Source of the DNA: Dactylosporangium roseum | Lineage (GTDB): Bacteria > Actinomycetota > Actinomycetes > Mycobacteriales > Micromonosporaceae | Direction: 5' to 3' | Length of the DNA: 64,000 bases | Assembly (NCBI RefSeq): GCF_025264685.1 | Contig: NZ_CP073721.1 | Span: forward strand, 2,967,001-3,031,000 | Shown here: piece after piece, positions 30,102 through 38,908 of the stretch | How the letters are laid out: each line of letters starts with the position of its first letter | Numbering within the stretch: the first letter of the stretch is position 1 | The notes under the pieces: generated by a model | Databases searched by the model: none | What the model was told of the DNA's origin: nothing | The model's input: the letters and a program-made list of their open reading frames with translations, nothing else | Program-made: the position numbers and the translations under genes

Positions 30102-32447
30102 ATGGCGACCGACGAACGGCTCATGGAGTACCTGAAGTGGACCACCGCCGAGCTGCAAAAGGCCCGGCGGCGCCTGAGCGAGTACGAGTCGAAGGAGCGC
30201 GAGCCCATCGCGATCGTGGCGATGGCCTGCCGGTTCCCGGGGGGCGCACGGTCACCGGAGGATCTGTGGCGGCTCGTCGCCGAGGGCCGGGAAGCGGTCG
30301 GCGGCTTTCCCACCGACCGGGGCTGGGACGTCGACGCGCTCCGTCCGCCGGGGTCCGCCGGCCACGACCGGTCCGGCGCGTTCCTGCACGACGCGCTCGA
30401 CTTCGACGCGTCGTTCTTCGATGTGGGCCGCGACGAGGCGCTGGCGACCGAGCCGCAGCAGCGGATCCTCCTCGAGCTCGCCTGGGAGACGGTCGAGAGC
30501 GCCGGCATCGACCCGTACGCGCTGCGCGGCAGCCGCACCGGCGTCTACGTCGGGATCACCAGCCACGACTACCTCACGTGGCTGCCGGATCCGGACCGGA
30601 TGCCCGCCGGCGTCCTCGGGCATCTGGCCGCCGGCATCTCCGGCAGCCAAGCCTCCGGCCGCGTGTCGCGCCTGCTCGGGCTCGAGGGCCCGGCCGTGAC
30701 CGTGGACACCGCCTGCTCGTCGTCGCTACTGGCCCTGCACCTGGCCGCCCAGGCGCTGCGCCGCAACGAGTGCACCCTGGCGCTGGCCGGCGGCGCCACC
30801 GTGCTGGCCACCCCCGGCCTGTTCCTGGAGTATGCGGCGCAGCCCGGCATGCTCGACGCCGACGGCCGATGCGCACCCTTCGCGGCCGCGGCCGGCGGCA
30901 TGGTCTACGGCGAGGGCGGCGGGCTGATCCTGCTCGAGCGGTTGTCGGACGCGCGCGCGAACGGCCACCCAGTGCTGGCGGTGATCCGTGGCTCGGCGGT
31001 CAACCAGGACGGCGGCAGCGGCGGTTTCACCGCACCACACGGCCCGACACAGCAGCGGCTGATCCGCGACGCCCTGGACGACGCCCGGCTGTCACCGGCC
31101 GACGTGGACGTGGTCGAGGGGCACGGCACCGGGACCACCGTGGGGGACCTGATCGAGACGCAGGCGCTGCTCGCCACGTACGGGCGGGACCGGGAACCGG
31201 ACCGGCCGCTGCTGCTCGGCTCGATCAAGTCCAACATCGGGCACACGCAGGCCGCGGCCGGGATCGCCGCCGTGCTCAAAATGGTGCTCGCGATGCGGCA
31301 CGGGACGCTGCCGGCCACGCTGAACGTCGACCGGCCCAACCCGTATGTGGACTGGTCGGCGGGTGCGGTCAGGCTGCTCACCGAGCCGGTGGAGTGGCCG
31401 GAGGGCGAGCGCCCGCGCCGGGCCGGGGTGTCGTCGTTCGGCGTCTCCGGCACCAACGCCCACCTGATCCTCGAAGCCGTTCCCGCGTCCCCGCCGCCCG
31501 AACGGGGCGGCGGGGCCGCCCGCGTCGTGCCGTGGCCGATCTCGGCCAGGAGCGAGCAGGGGCTGCGGGCGCAGGCGGCGGCGCTGGCGGCGCACGTGGA
31601 GGAGCGTCCGGGGCTGCCTCCGGCCGATGTGGCCTGGTCGTTGGCGACCACGCGGCCCGTGTTCGAGCACCGGGCGGTCGTCGTCGGTGCGGACCGCGAG
31701 GAGCTGGCGGCGGGGCTGCGCGCGGTCGCCGCCGGTGGGGCCGCCCCGGCCGGACGCGGCAAGACGGCCTGGGCGTTCGGCGGTGAGAGCCCCGGACCGG
31801 GTGCCGGCATCGAGCTCTACGAGCGGTTCCCGGCGTTCGCCGGCGCGGTGGACGAGGTGGGCAAGCTGGTGGAGCGCCCGCCGCGGGAGATACTCGGCGA
31901 CGGCCCGGTGGGGCTGTTCGCGGCGCAGGTCGGGCTCGTGCGGTTGTTGGAGCTGGCCGGGCTGCGCCCCGGCACGGTGATCGGGCACGCGGCCGGCGGG
32001 ATCGCCGCCGCCTACGCGGCCGGCGTGTTCGACCTGGCCGACGCCTGCCGGCTGATCTCCGGACCGGCCGAGGGTGAACCGAGCCGCGCGGACCCCCGCG
32101 TTCCGCTGATCGACGATGGCCAGCCCGTTTCCGGCGGTGCGGACATCCTGCTGGAGCTCGGTGCCTGCCCGGTGCTCCCGGCGGACGAACGCCCCGCAGT
32201 GGTGCTGTCCGTGCTCGGCGGCGAAGGGTCCGAGAGCCGGGCACTGTTCACGGCCTTGGCCCGACTGCATGGCGCGGGCGAGAACGTCCGCTGGGCCGGG
32301 CTCCTCGATGACGAGCCGCCCCCTCACACGGTTGCGCTGCCGACGTACGCGTTCCAACGCGAACGGTACTGGCCGTACGACGCCGTGCCGGCGGCCGCGG
32401 ACGGGAAGGAGGGAGGAGGGCGGGAAGGACAGGCGGCACCTCAGTAA
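30102..32447 (+). CDS. Free-standing ketosynthase with degenerate AT (KSX-like)
   Basis: A 781-residue protein with a PKS docking helix, a full KS and a remnant AT, but no ACP or reductive domain. The KS has TVDTACSSS (Cys near 205), EGHGTGTT and GHTQAAAG, so the catalytic set is intact, though [15 protein letters not shown] departs from the usual [15 protein letters not shown]. The AT is dead: GHSxG has become GHAAGG (Ser to Ala), the GQGSQ motif is lost and the substrate-motif region is missing. In monensin and nanchangmycin clusters a discrete KSX moves the finished chain onto a discrete ACPX, where oxidative cyclisation happens. The gene lies between the epoxidase and a discrete ACP, which fits that role well. 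It starts behind GGAGAGA. Confidence 0.88.
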   Translation: MATDERLMEYLKWTTAELQKARRRLSEYESKEREPIAIVAMACRFPGGARSPEDLWRLVAEGREAVGGFPTDRGWDVDALRPPGSAGHDRSGAFLHDALDFDASFFDVGRDEALATEPQQRILLELAWETVESAGIDPYALRGSRTGVYVGITSHDYLTWLPDPDRMPAGVLGHLAAGISGSQASGRVSRLLGLEGPAVTVDTACSSSLLALHLAAQALRRNECTLALAGGATVLATPGLFLEYAAQPGMLDADGRCAPFAAAAGGMVYGEGGGLILLERLSDARANGHPVLAVIRGSAVNQDGGSGGFTAPHGPTQQRLIRDALDDARLSPADVDVVEGHGTGTTVGDLIETQALLATYGRDREPDRPLLLGSIKSNIGHTQAAAGIAAVLKMVLAMRHGTLPATLNVDRPNPYVDWSAGAVRLLTEPVEWPEGERPRRAGVSSFGVSGTNAHLILEAVPASPPPERGGGAARVVPWPISARSEQGLRAQAAALAAHVEERPGLPPADVAWSLATTRPVFEHRAVVVGADREELAAGLRAVAAGGAAPAGRGKTAWAFGGESPGPGAGIELYERFPAFAGAVDEVGKLVERPPREILGDGPVGLFAAQVGLVRLLELAGLRPGTVIGHAAGGIAAAYAAGVFDLADACRLISGPAEGEPSRADPRVPLIDDGQPVSGGADILLELGACPVLPADERPAVVLSVLGGEGSESRALFTALARLHGAGENVRWAGLLDDEPPPHTVALPTYAFQRERYWPYDAVPAAADGKEGGGREGQAAPQ

Positions 32448-32495
32448 TGGCCCAGAAGACGGTTGTCGAAACAGGGAAGCAGCGGTGATGTTGAC

Positions 32496-32801
32496 GTGAA
32501 CGATGGAGAACTCCGGAGCGCGCTCGCGGCCGGCGACCTGGCGGAGCGCAAGCGGCTGCTCCGGGAAGCGACGCAGACCTACGCGGCGACGCTGCTGTCG
32601 CTGGACTCGATCGATGGCGACACCAACATGCTCGAGCGCGGGCTGAACTCGCTGTCCGCGATCGAACTGACCAAGTACCTGATGCTCATCACCGACATGG
32701 AGATCCCGCTGGTGACCATCGTCGATCAGCCGACGCCGGTCCTGCTCGGGGATCACCTCGCCGAGGAGTACACCCGCGTGCGAGAGCGCGTCCCGCAGTA
32801 G
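32496..32801 (+). CDS. Discrete acyl carrier protein (ACPX-like)
   Basis: A free-standing carrier protein of about 101 residues. The phosphopantetheine Ser is Ser52 in GLNSLSAIEL, followed by helix III (VTIVDQPTPVLLGDHL). It lies 48 bases after the discrete KS and after the epoxidase, so it probably holds the chain during epoxidation and ring closure. Start choice is uncertain: GTG 32496 has GGTGAT just upstream, while TTG 32463 would add 11 residues. An alternative is a CloN1-type ACP that receives the pyrrole acyl group, since the pyrrole cassette next door has no obvious second carrier protein. Confidence 0.87.
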   Translation: MNDGELRSALAAGDLAERKRLLREATQTYAATLLSLDSIDGDTNMLERGLNSLSAIELTKYLMLITDMEIPLVTIVDQPTPVLLGDHLAEEYTRVRERVPQ

Positions 32802-32811
32802 TCCTCGGACA

Positions 32812-32838
32812 GGGGCTGGCGCCATCGGCGCCGGCCCC
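32812..32838. terminator. Strong hairpin terminator between convergent operons
   Basis: GGGGCTGGCGCC and GGCGCCGGCCCC form a 12-base-pair stem (one G-T wobble) with a three-base ATC loop, eleven bases after the ACP stop. The gene on the opposite strand ends at 32860. The near-perfect symmetry makes it a likely bidirectional terminator. Confidence 0.75.
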
Positions 32839-32859
32839 TTCGTGAGGTCGGTGTCCCGC

Positions 32860-34281
32860 TCAGCCGCCGGCGGCCGCGAGGACCGCCCGCCGATCGGTCT
32901 TTCCGTTGGGTGTGCGCGGAAGCTCGTCCACCAGCGTCAGCCGGTCGATGCTCATGTAGGTGGGGAGGTGCTCGGCGCAATGCCGCTTCATCGCCAGGAA
33001 GGTCGGCGGCTCACCGGGGCCCGGCACCACGAACGCGTGCAGCCGGGCGGTGAGCCCGGAGCCCGCCACGACCACCACCGCGTCAGCGACCCCGGGATGG
33101 GTCAGCAGCACCGCCTCGACCTCACCCGGCTCGATGCGGTGCCCGCGTAGCTTGACCATGGTGTCGCAGCGGCCGTGGTACTCGAGGTGGCCGAGGTCGT
33201 CGTAACGCCCCAGGTCTCCCGTGCGGTAGGGACCGCGGTGCCGCGGTCGCCCCCAGTAGCCGAGCATCACGGTGGGCCCGTCGACGAGGATCTCACCCGT
33301 CTCGTCGAGCAGGATCGTGTCACCGGAGCACGCGGTGCCGATCGGCAACGGTCGGGTCCGGTCCAGGTCGGCCTCGGTCACCTCGTAGGAGGTGCAGACG
33401 TTGGTCTCCGTCGGGCCGTACCAGTTGAACATGCGCACCAGGGGCCACGAGCGACGAAGCCGGAGGACCTCCCCGAGCGGGAACGACTCCCCGGCGAAGA
33501 CACAGAGCCGCAGCCGGGGCGGGGGCGGACCGTCGAGCAGGCCGCCCTGACGCGTCATAAGCTGCAGCGCCGAGGGCACGGAGTACCAGCAGGTGATGCC
33601 CCGGTCGCGCAGGAACTCGACCAGGCCCTCCGGCGAGTAGGACAGGTCCGAGGGCACAAGGTCGACCGACGCCCCCACCGCGAAGGCGCCGTAGAGGTCG
33701 AACACCGAAAGGTCGAAGTTCAAGGGCGCGTGGTTGGACAGGCGGTCGTCCGATCGGAGTCCGGTCGCGGCCACGGCCCACGCCACGAAGGCGAGCGCGT
33801 TGCGATGGCTGACGCACACTCCCTTCGGTTCGCCGGACGTGCCCGAGGTGTACAGGACGTAGGCGGGGTCGTCCGGGTCGCTCTCCCACGCCGGTGCCTC
33901 CCGTGGGGCAAGCGCCAGCAGTTCGTCCAGCGTGACTCCCGGCGCCCGGCCGGAGCTGCCGCGGACGATCAGCCGTGGGCGGCAGCTATCCGCGATCCGG
34001 GCGACGCGTTGCGCCGGGTTCGCCGGCGAAACGGGCACATAGATCGCGCCTATGCGCAGCGCCGCCTGCATCAGCCCGATCAGGTGGGCGCTTTTCTCGT
34101 CCCAGAGCAGCACCCGGTCGCCGGGGCCGACACCGGCCGCGGCGAGCGCGGCCGCGTAGCGGCGAGCCAGCTCGTCGAGCGTGCCGTAGTCCATGGCGCT
34201 TTCGCCGTGATGCACGGCGATCGCGTGCGGAGCCCGGGCCGCCTGCGCTCGTACCAGGTCATGCAGGAGGGGCATGGTCAC
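32860..34281 (-). CDS. L-prolyl-AMP ligase (adenylation enzyme for pyrrole-2-carboxylate)
   Basis: A 473-residue stand-alone adenylation enzyme. Core motifs: LYTSGTSGEPKG (near 143), NWYGPTETNV, YRTGDLGRYDD, and the C-terminal catalytic Lys in TPNGKTDRR. The stretches HAPLNFDLSVFDLY and CWYSVPSALQLM are, as I recall them, typical of the proline-activating CloN4/PltF/RedM group. It should load L-proline on the carrier protein encoded at 37375-37674. The GTG at 34281 overlaps the stop of the radical-SAM gene (GTGA); an ATG two codons later is the alternative. It is the last gene of the pyrrole operon. Proline specificity is inferred from motifs plus the dehydrogenase and carrier protein in the same operon. 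Confidence 0.9.
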   Translation of the reverse strand: MTMPLLHDLVRAQAARAPHAIAVHHGESAMDYGTLDELARRYAAALAAAGVGPGDRVLLWDEKSAHLIGLMQAALRIGAIYVPVSPANPAQRVARIADSCRPRLIVRGSSGRAPGVTLDELLALAPREAPAWESDPDDPAYVLYTSGTSGEPKGVCVSHRNALAFVAWAVAATGLRSDDRLSNHAPLNFDLSVFDLYGAFAVGASVDLVPSDLSYSPEGLVEFLRDRGITCWYSVPSALQLMTRQGGLLDGPPPPRLRLCVFAGESFPLGEVLRLRRSWPLVRMFNWYGPTETNVCTSYEVTEADLDRTRPLPIGTACSGDTILLDETGEILVDGPTVMLGYWGRPRHRGPYRTGDLGRYDDLGHLEYHGRCDTMVKLRGHRIEPGEVEAVLLTHPGVADAVVVVAGSGLTARLHAFVVPGPGEPPTFLAMKRHCAEHLPTYMSIDRLTLVDELPRTPNGKTDRRAVLAAAGG

Positions 34282-36014
34282 CGGGCATCACACGCGGTCT
34301 CGGAGAGCTGCTTGATCATTTCGTCCGGCACCGTGACGTCGTCGAACCACCGGCCGCCGAAGGGCCGTTCGACCGGCATGATCTGGTCGCTGGAGTACGC
34401 GAGGATCCGGCGGTTGTAGGCGCGGATCTCGTCGCGCAGGTCGGCCGGGAACCGGCCATCGAGGGTCATGGCGTGTTCCATCTCGGCGAGCAGCCGGCGC
34501 GTTTCGGCGATGGTGGTGAGGACGGCTTCGCAGAACTGCGGCGGCAGCACCCCGTACTCGCCCTTGATGGTCACCAGCCTGGCGATGGCATCGTATGAGA
34601 CGTCCTGGAGCTGTCTCCTGCTCAGCCAGCGCGTCTCATAGTTGAGCCGGCGGTACCACAACGGCTCCACCATCGCCTGCCGGTGTTCCTCAAGGGTCCT
34701 GTGGAAGATGCGGTAGCCGTGCTCCTGAGGGTGCTCGAAGAATCGCGATCCCGGATCGAGGAAGGGAACCATGGGGCAGATCAGGGGCAGCGCCGCCCAG
34801 CCCTTGAACTTGCGGATCAGGTGTTCGCAGTAGTCGATGGTGTCCCGCACGGACCGCTGGTCCTGGTACGGCATTCCGATGAAGAACCAGACCATGATCC
34901 CCGAGATGCCGGCATCGAGCGCGCGGGCGATCCACTCCTCCATCTCGGCCATGGTGTAGGTGCCCCGGCCGGCGGCCTTGCTGATCCGCATGTCGTGGGA
35001 CTCCGGGGACAGCATGATGTACGAACGGGTGGACCTACCCATCTTCTCCAGCGTGTCCGCGGGTGTGAGGTTGAACTGCTCGAAGAACACGCTGTTGTAG
35101 CCGAGATCCTTCACGGCGTCGAGGTACTCGTGCATGCGCTTCTTGCCCTCGGAGTAGCACTGGAGGGCATAGATCGAGGTGTGCCTGGCCGCCTCGCCCA
35201 TGCTGCGCAGCTCGTCGATGATGCGGCCGTGGCTCTTCTGCACGAGAGTCTTCTTGACGCCCATCGTGGTCTGGTAGGCATATCGCGAGCCGCCGCACCA
35301 GCCGCAGTCGTGCGCGCAGCCCGTGTTCGGCAGCGTCATGATGAGCTTGGAGACCGATGGGTCGGACGGCCGCGTCTGCCGGTAGTAGGACCAGTCGTTG
35401 GTGGCGTCGTTGTAGTCCTGTGACGGCTTGTGGCTGAACCCGGTCCGGAGGACCTCGCCGGCGTGCTTGTAGAGGAGGTTCGGAATGGCCCCGAAATCCC
35501 GTGAGCCGCCCTTGGCCTGCCGGACGAGCTCCGTGATCGGCTCCAGGGTGTCGTATCCCTGCACGACGACGTCCACGGAGGCGTACCGGATCAGTTCCTC
35601 GGCGAAGTAGGTGGCCGAGATTCCCCCGAAGACGGTGATGACCTCGGGGTTGAGGCGCTTCATCGCCGCCGCGAGCTCGACCGCGCCGTGGCACTGCGTC
35701 ATCCAGTGCAGGTCGAACCCGACGACGGGCGCGTCCAGGCGCGCGAGCAGGCCTTCCACGTCCAGCCGCGGGTGCATCAGCATCAGCGACGCGACATTGA
35801 CGATCTTCACTTCCATGCCGTGCTCGGCCAGCCGCTGTTTGATGGAGAACCAGCCGATGGGGTACATCTCGTAGATCGACGTGACGTTCACGCTGTCGCT
35901 GTCGCTCAAGTAGGCGAACAGCATGTCGTCGCGTTCGCGGAAGTCATAGACGCTCGGCGAGTGGACGAGGAAGAGATCAGCTTCGAGGGTCGCCGGATTC
36001 GGGGCACCCACCAT
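34278..36014 (-). CDS. B12-dependent radical SAM methyltransferase, CloN6-like
   Basis: A 578-residue protein with an N-terminal cobalamin-binding-type region (about 55-165) and a radical SAM core. The iron-sulfur Cys residues are 233, 237 and 240 (CAHDCGWC, the canonical CxxxCxxC). The start (LFLVHSPSVYDFRERDD) resembles, from memory, CloN6/CouN6, which methylate C5 of the pyrrole-2-carboxyl group in clorobiocin and coumermycin A1. Sitting in an operon with prolyl-AMP ligase, carrier protein, dehydrogenase and halogenase, it is best read as a pyrrole C-methylase. The ATG at 36014 follows GAGGACGGTGAGC and lies 11 bases after the halogenase stop. The alternative is methylation of an unactivated carbon of the polyketide. 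Confidence 0.87.
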   Translation of the reverse strand: MVGAPNPATLEADLFLVHSPSVYDFRERDDMLFAYLSDSDSVNVTSIYEMYPIGWFSIKQRLAEHGMEVKIVNVASLMLMHPRLDVEGLLARLDAPVVGFDLHWMTQCHGAVELAAAMKRLNPEVITVFGGISATYFAEELIRYASVDVVVQGYDTLEPITELVRQAKGGSRDFGAIPNLLYKHAGEVLRTGFSHKPSQDYNDATNDWSYYRQTRPSDPSVSKLIMTLPNTGCAHDCGWCGGSRYAYQTTMGVKKTLVQKSHGRIIDELRSMGEAARHTSIYALQCYSEGKKRMHEYLDAVKDLGYNSVFFEQFNLTPADTLEKMGRSTRSYIMLSPESHDMRISKAAGRGTYTMAEMEEWIARALDAGISGIMVWFFIGMPYQDQRSVRDTIDYCEHLIRKFKGWAALPLICPMVPFLDPGSRFFEHPQEHGYRIFHRTLEEHRQAMVEPLWYRRLNYETRWLSRRQLQDVSYDAIARLVTIKGEYGVLPPQFCEAVLTTIAETRRLLAEMEHAMTLDGRFPADLRDEIRAYNRRILAYSSDQIMPVERPFGGRWFDDVTVPDEMIKQLSETACDAR

Positions 36015-36025
36015 GCTCACCGTCC

Positions 36026-37378
36026 TCAGAACAGGGCCGCGGCGGACCGGGCCTTGAGGTTTCCGAGGTGGCCGTGCCACAGGTGGGTGGGGTCCGCCTC
36101 GACCGCGGCGACGTACTCCTTCATCGCCTTGAGCGCGCCCGGCTCCTCGGCGTCATAGACGTCTCCCTGGAGCATGCGAATGACGTCGATACGGTAGGCG
36201 GGGTCGTGGATGAACGCGGTGAAGAGCACGTTCAGCCGGTAGTACATGGAGATGAAGTCGTACCAGATCCGGGTGCCCCGGCGAAGGGTGTTGGCATAGT
36301 TCTCGAAACGCTCCTTCCGGAAGTCGCCGTCCGCATGCGCGGCGATGATGTCCTGAGCCGCCAGCCGCGCACTGTTCATGGCGACGCTGACACCGCTGGA
36401 GAAGATGGGATCGACGAACCGCGCCGCGTCGCCGATCAGCACCGTGCCGTCCCCGGTGATCTGGCGCATGGCATAGCTGTAGTCGCCTTCGGCCTTGAGC
36501 GGCCGTAGCTGCTCCGCGTCCCGCAGCGCCTTCGCGAGCTCCGGCCGGCTCGCCACGGAGTCCCAGAAGAACCTGCCCAGGTCGTCCTTCGCGGCCCTGA
36601 TGCGCTGCTTCTGCGACACCACGCCGATCGAGGTGATGGTTTCGGTGATGGGAATCTGCCACACCCAGGTGTCATCGAGCGGGAGATAGTGCACGAAGAT
36701 GAAGTCGGCGTCGTGCGGATTGGTCGCGAGCGCCTTGCGGTCCAGCCCGTCGAACCACGTGTGCACGGCGTACTGGTTGAACACGGGGTCGGGGACCTTG
36801 ACCTTGAGCTGGTTGCCCAGCATGGTCTGCCGGCCGCTGGCGTCGGCGACCATGCGGACCCGGACCGTGTCGCGCCGGTCGCCCGCCTTCGTCCGCAGCA
36901 CGGGGCGCGCCGGGTCAGTGAAGTCGACCCTGTTCACCCGGGTCGCCGTGAAGACCTCGGCACCGAGCTCACGGGCGTGATCCAGCAGGATCTGGTCGAA
37001 GCGACCGCGGTCGACGTGCCACGCATAGACCCTGTCGACCCCCGGCTGCGCACGCTCCTCGTACGTGATCTCCGCGTGCCCGAGCGTATGGGAGTCGGCA
37101 TTGAAGTCGATGTTGGCCATCGGTCGCTTGTCGGCGGACGTCCACCCCGCCCCGTACTTGCGCGGGAAGCCCGCGTGCTCGATCTTGTCGATGACCCCGA
37201 TGTCGCGCATGACGGGAATGACCGCGGGCACCAATGACTCGCCCACGTGCTCGCGCGGGAAGTTCTCGCTCTCGAAAAGTGCCGTCGAGACTCCGGCCTT
37301 GGCGAGGTAGGCCGCCAGTGTGGAGCCCGCGGGGCCGCCGCCGATGATGCCGACGTCGTAGTCGAAGTCGGCGCTCAT
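36026..37378 (-). CDS. FAD-dependent halogenase acting on carrier-bound pyrrole (PltA-like)
   Basis: A 450-residue flavin halogenase. It has the FAD motif GIIGGGPAGST at the start, the likely catalytic Lys74 in FPRKYGAGW, the halogenase signature WVWQIP near residue 237, and GDAARFVDPIFSSGV for FAD binding. The run ALFESENFPREHVGES is typical of the group that chlorinates carrier-bound aromatic acyl groups (PltA and relatives). With a prolyl ligase, dehydrogenase and carrier protein alongside, the substrate is probably pyrrolyl-2-carboxyl-S-PCP; the number of chlorines cannot be predicted. Its ATG at 37378 overlaps the carrier-protein stop (ATGA), which points to coupled translation of enzyme and substrate carrier. 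A flavin reductase is not encoded nearby. Confidence 0.93.
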   Translation of the reverse strand: MSADFDYDVGIIGGGPAGSTLAAYLAKAGVSTALFESENFPREHVGESLVPAVIPVMRDIGVIDKIEHAGFPRKYGAGWTSADKRPMANIDFNADSHTLGHAEITYEERAQPGVDRVYAWHVDRGRFDQILLDHARELGAEVFTATRVNRVDFTDPARPVLRTKAGDRRDTVRVRMVADASGRQTMLGNQLKVKVPDPVFNQYAVHTWFDGLDRKALATNPHDADFIFVHYLPLDDTWVWQIPITETITSIGVVSQKQRIRAAKDDLGRFFWDSVASRPELAKALRDAEQLRPLKAEGDYSYAMRQITGDGTVLIGDAARFVDPIFSSGVSVAMNSARLAAQDIIAAHADGDFRKERFENYANTLRRGTRIWYDFISMYYRLNVLFTAFIHDPAYRIDVIRMLQGDVYDAEEPGALKAMKEYVAAVEADPTHLWHGHLGNLKARSAAALF

Positions 37379-37674
37379 GTCTCGCCCCGGGCCGGCTCGG
37401 TCCGCGCCCCGGCCTCGCTCAGCGCAACCACCAGGTCGGCGATGCACTCGATGTTCTTGAAGTGCTTCTCCACGATGTGTCCGGGCGGTACGCGCACGCC
37501 GAACCGCTCGCGGATGAAACCGACCAGCCGCGCCGTATCGATGGAGTTGAGGATGCCCCACCCCAGCAGCGGTGTCCCGGTGGTCAGCCCGGCCGATCGG
37601 TCGCCATTGAGCAACTCGTCCTGGATGTACCGCGTGACTTCCTTCACCACGGTGTCACGGCTCTCAACAGGCAT
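37375..37674 (-). CDS. Peptidyl carrier protein for proline/pyrrole (CloN5/PltL-like)
   Basis: A 99-residue carrier protein. The motif LLGWGILNSID carries the phosphopantetheine Ser44; the W-G-I/V-L/I-N-S form is typical of CloN5, PltL and RedO rather than PKS ACPs. L-proline loaded here by the ligase is oxidised to pyrrole-2-carboxyl, then halogenated and methylated. The ATG at 37674 follows AAGGGAGAG and lies 20 bases after the dehydrogenase stop. Its stop overlaps the halogenase start. Confidence 0.93.
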   Translation of the reverse strand: MPVESRDTVVKEVTRYIQDELLNGDRSAGLTTGTPLLGWGILNSIDTARLVGFIRERFGVRVPPGHIVEKHFKNIECIADLVVALSEAGARTEPARGET

Positions 37675-37694
37675 TACTCTCCCTTCTTGACGAG

Positions 37695-38834
37695 TCAAAG
37701 CCCCGCCTCTCTCGCGAGGATCTCTAGCTGGATCTCGGTGGTACCGGAGAAGATGGTGGCCGGAACGCAGTCGCGTAGCTGCTGTTCGATTCCCGGACCG
37801 ACCAGGTATCCCGACGCGCCGAAGAGCTGCACGGCGTCGAGGCTGTTGGCCAGCGCAGCCTCGGACACGGCGGTCTTCGCCATGGCGATCGCGCCGGCGT
37901 CGTCGCGGTCGGCATCCAGCAGCCAGCAGGCGCGGTACAGCAACAGGCGCGCGCTCTCCAGCCGCTGGCGCATGCGGGCGATGCGATGCGACACCGCCTG
38001 GAACCCGGCGAGCTTGCGGCCGAACTGTCGCCTGGCGGTCGCGTGCTCGACGCACGCCTGCAACTGCCGCTCCGCCAGGCCGAGGTAGATGGCGAACAGG
38101 CAACTGCGCTCCCAGGCCATCGAGCGCTGGAAGACCATCCCGCCACTGCCCTCGGCGCCGAGCCGGAAGCGTTCGGGCACCACACAGTCGTCGAACCGCA
38201 CCCGGGCCGCGAGGCAGCCGTGCAGCCCCATCTTGGAAAGCGGCGGACCGACGACGATGCCGCCGGTGTCGCGGGGCACGGCGAAGGCCGAAACGCCGAG
38301 GAACCCGGCGTCCGGGTCGGTGATCGCATAGGTCACGTACACGTCCGCGATGGGAGCGTTGCTGACGAAGGACTTCTCTCCCCGCAGGACGTAGTCCCCG
38401 CCCGATCGCACGGCGGTGGTCCGGATCTGGCCGATGTCGGAGCCCGCCTCGTCCTCGGTCATGGCGTTGCCGGCGATCAGGCCGCCTTTCGCCATGCCGG
38501 CGAGCAACTCGCCCGCGGTCCCGCTCGCGCCGAACTCCGCGACGGGTACGCCGCACGAGAGCAGGTGCGCCGCGATCCCGAAGGCGAGCCCGGTATCGGG
38601 GCAGGCCCGGCCGAACGCCTCGAGGCTCAGCGCCGTATCCAGCGCCCCGAGTCCCGCGCCGCCGTGCTCGACGGGCAGGCACAGGCCGGTCAGGCCGATG
38701 CTCGCGGCCGCCTGCCAGGCCAGGCGCACCAGGTCGGGGTCGGTGGTCACCGCGCGCGTGGCGAGGTGCTCGGCCACGGCCGTCCGCACCCGGTCACAGC
38801 GGTCGCGTTGAGCTGACGACAGGTCAAAGTCCAT
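37695..38834 (-). CDS. L-prolyl-S-carrier protein dehydrogenase (acyl-CoA dehydrogenase family)
   Basis: A 379-residue flavoprotein of the acyl-CoA dehydrogenase fold starting MDFDLSSAQRDRC. Landmarks are the flavin-binding AMTEDEAGSDIG, the EKSFVSNAPIADVYV stretch, and the C-terminal LFGASGYLVG and IFSGTTEIQLEILAREAGL. The likely catalytic base lies in this last part (GTTEIQ). CloN3, PltE and RedW of this type oxidise prolyl-S-PCP by four electrons to pyrrolyl-2-carboxyl-S-PCP. The neighbouring carrier protein and prolyl ligase make the assignment firm. It begins the tightly packed part of the operon and has its own copy of the shared promoter box about 54 bases upstream. Confidence 0.92.
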   Translation of the reverse strand: MDFDLSSAQRDRCDRVRTAVAEHLATRAVTTDPDLVRLAWQAAASIGLTGLCLPVEHGGAGLGALDTALSLEAFGRACPDTGLAFGIAAHLLSCGVPVAEFGASGTAGELLAGMAKGGLIAGNAMTEDEAGSDIGQIRTTAVRSGGDYVLRGEKSFVSNAPIADVYVTYAITDPDAGFLGVSAFAVPRDTGGIVVGPPLSKMGLHGCLAARVRFDDCVVPERFRLGAEGSGGMVFQRSMAWERSCLFAIYLGLAERQLQACVEHATARRQFGRKLAGFQAVSHRIARMRQRLESARLLLYRACWLLDADRDDAGAIAMAKTAVSEAALANSLDAVQLFGASGYLVGPGIEQQLRDCVPATIFSGTTEIQLEILAREAGL

Positions 38835-38908
38835 AAGTCAATGTCCCAACCCGGGTTCCGGCGCTCCTGGCCATCATCGGAAGGGCGGCTAAAGCGACGC
38901 TCTACCCG
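38835..38908 (-). promoter_or_regulatory. Internal promoter with shared box before the pyrrole operon
   Basis: Read on the minus strand, 38907 to 38888 is GGGTAGAGCGTCGCTTTAGC, the same pattern as near 21150 and 43780, pointing at the dehydrogenase start 54 bases away. The box overlaps the last six bases of the KASIII-like gene. It implies that the five genes from dehydrogenase to ligase can be transcribed without the KASIII-like gene. Confidence 0.55.

Noticed and set aside
32496..32801. Assigning the discrete ACP as a CloN1-type pyrrole carrier
   Set aside because: It is co-directional and contiguous with the epoxidase and discrete KS, while the pyrrole genes are on the opposite strand beyond a terminator. 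Kept as an alternative only.
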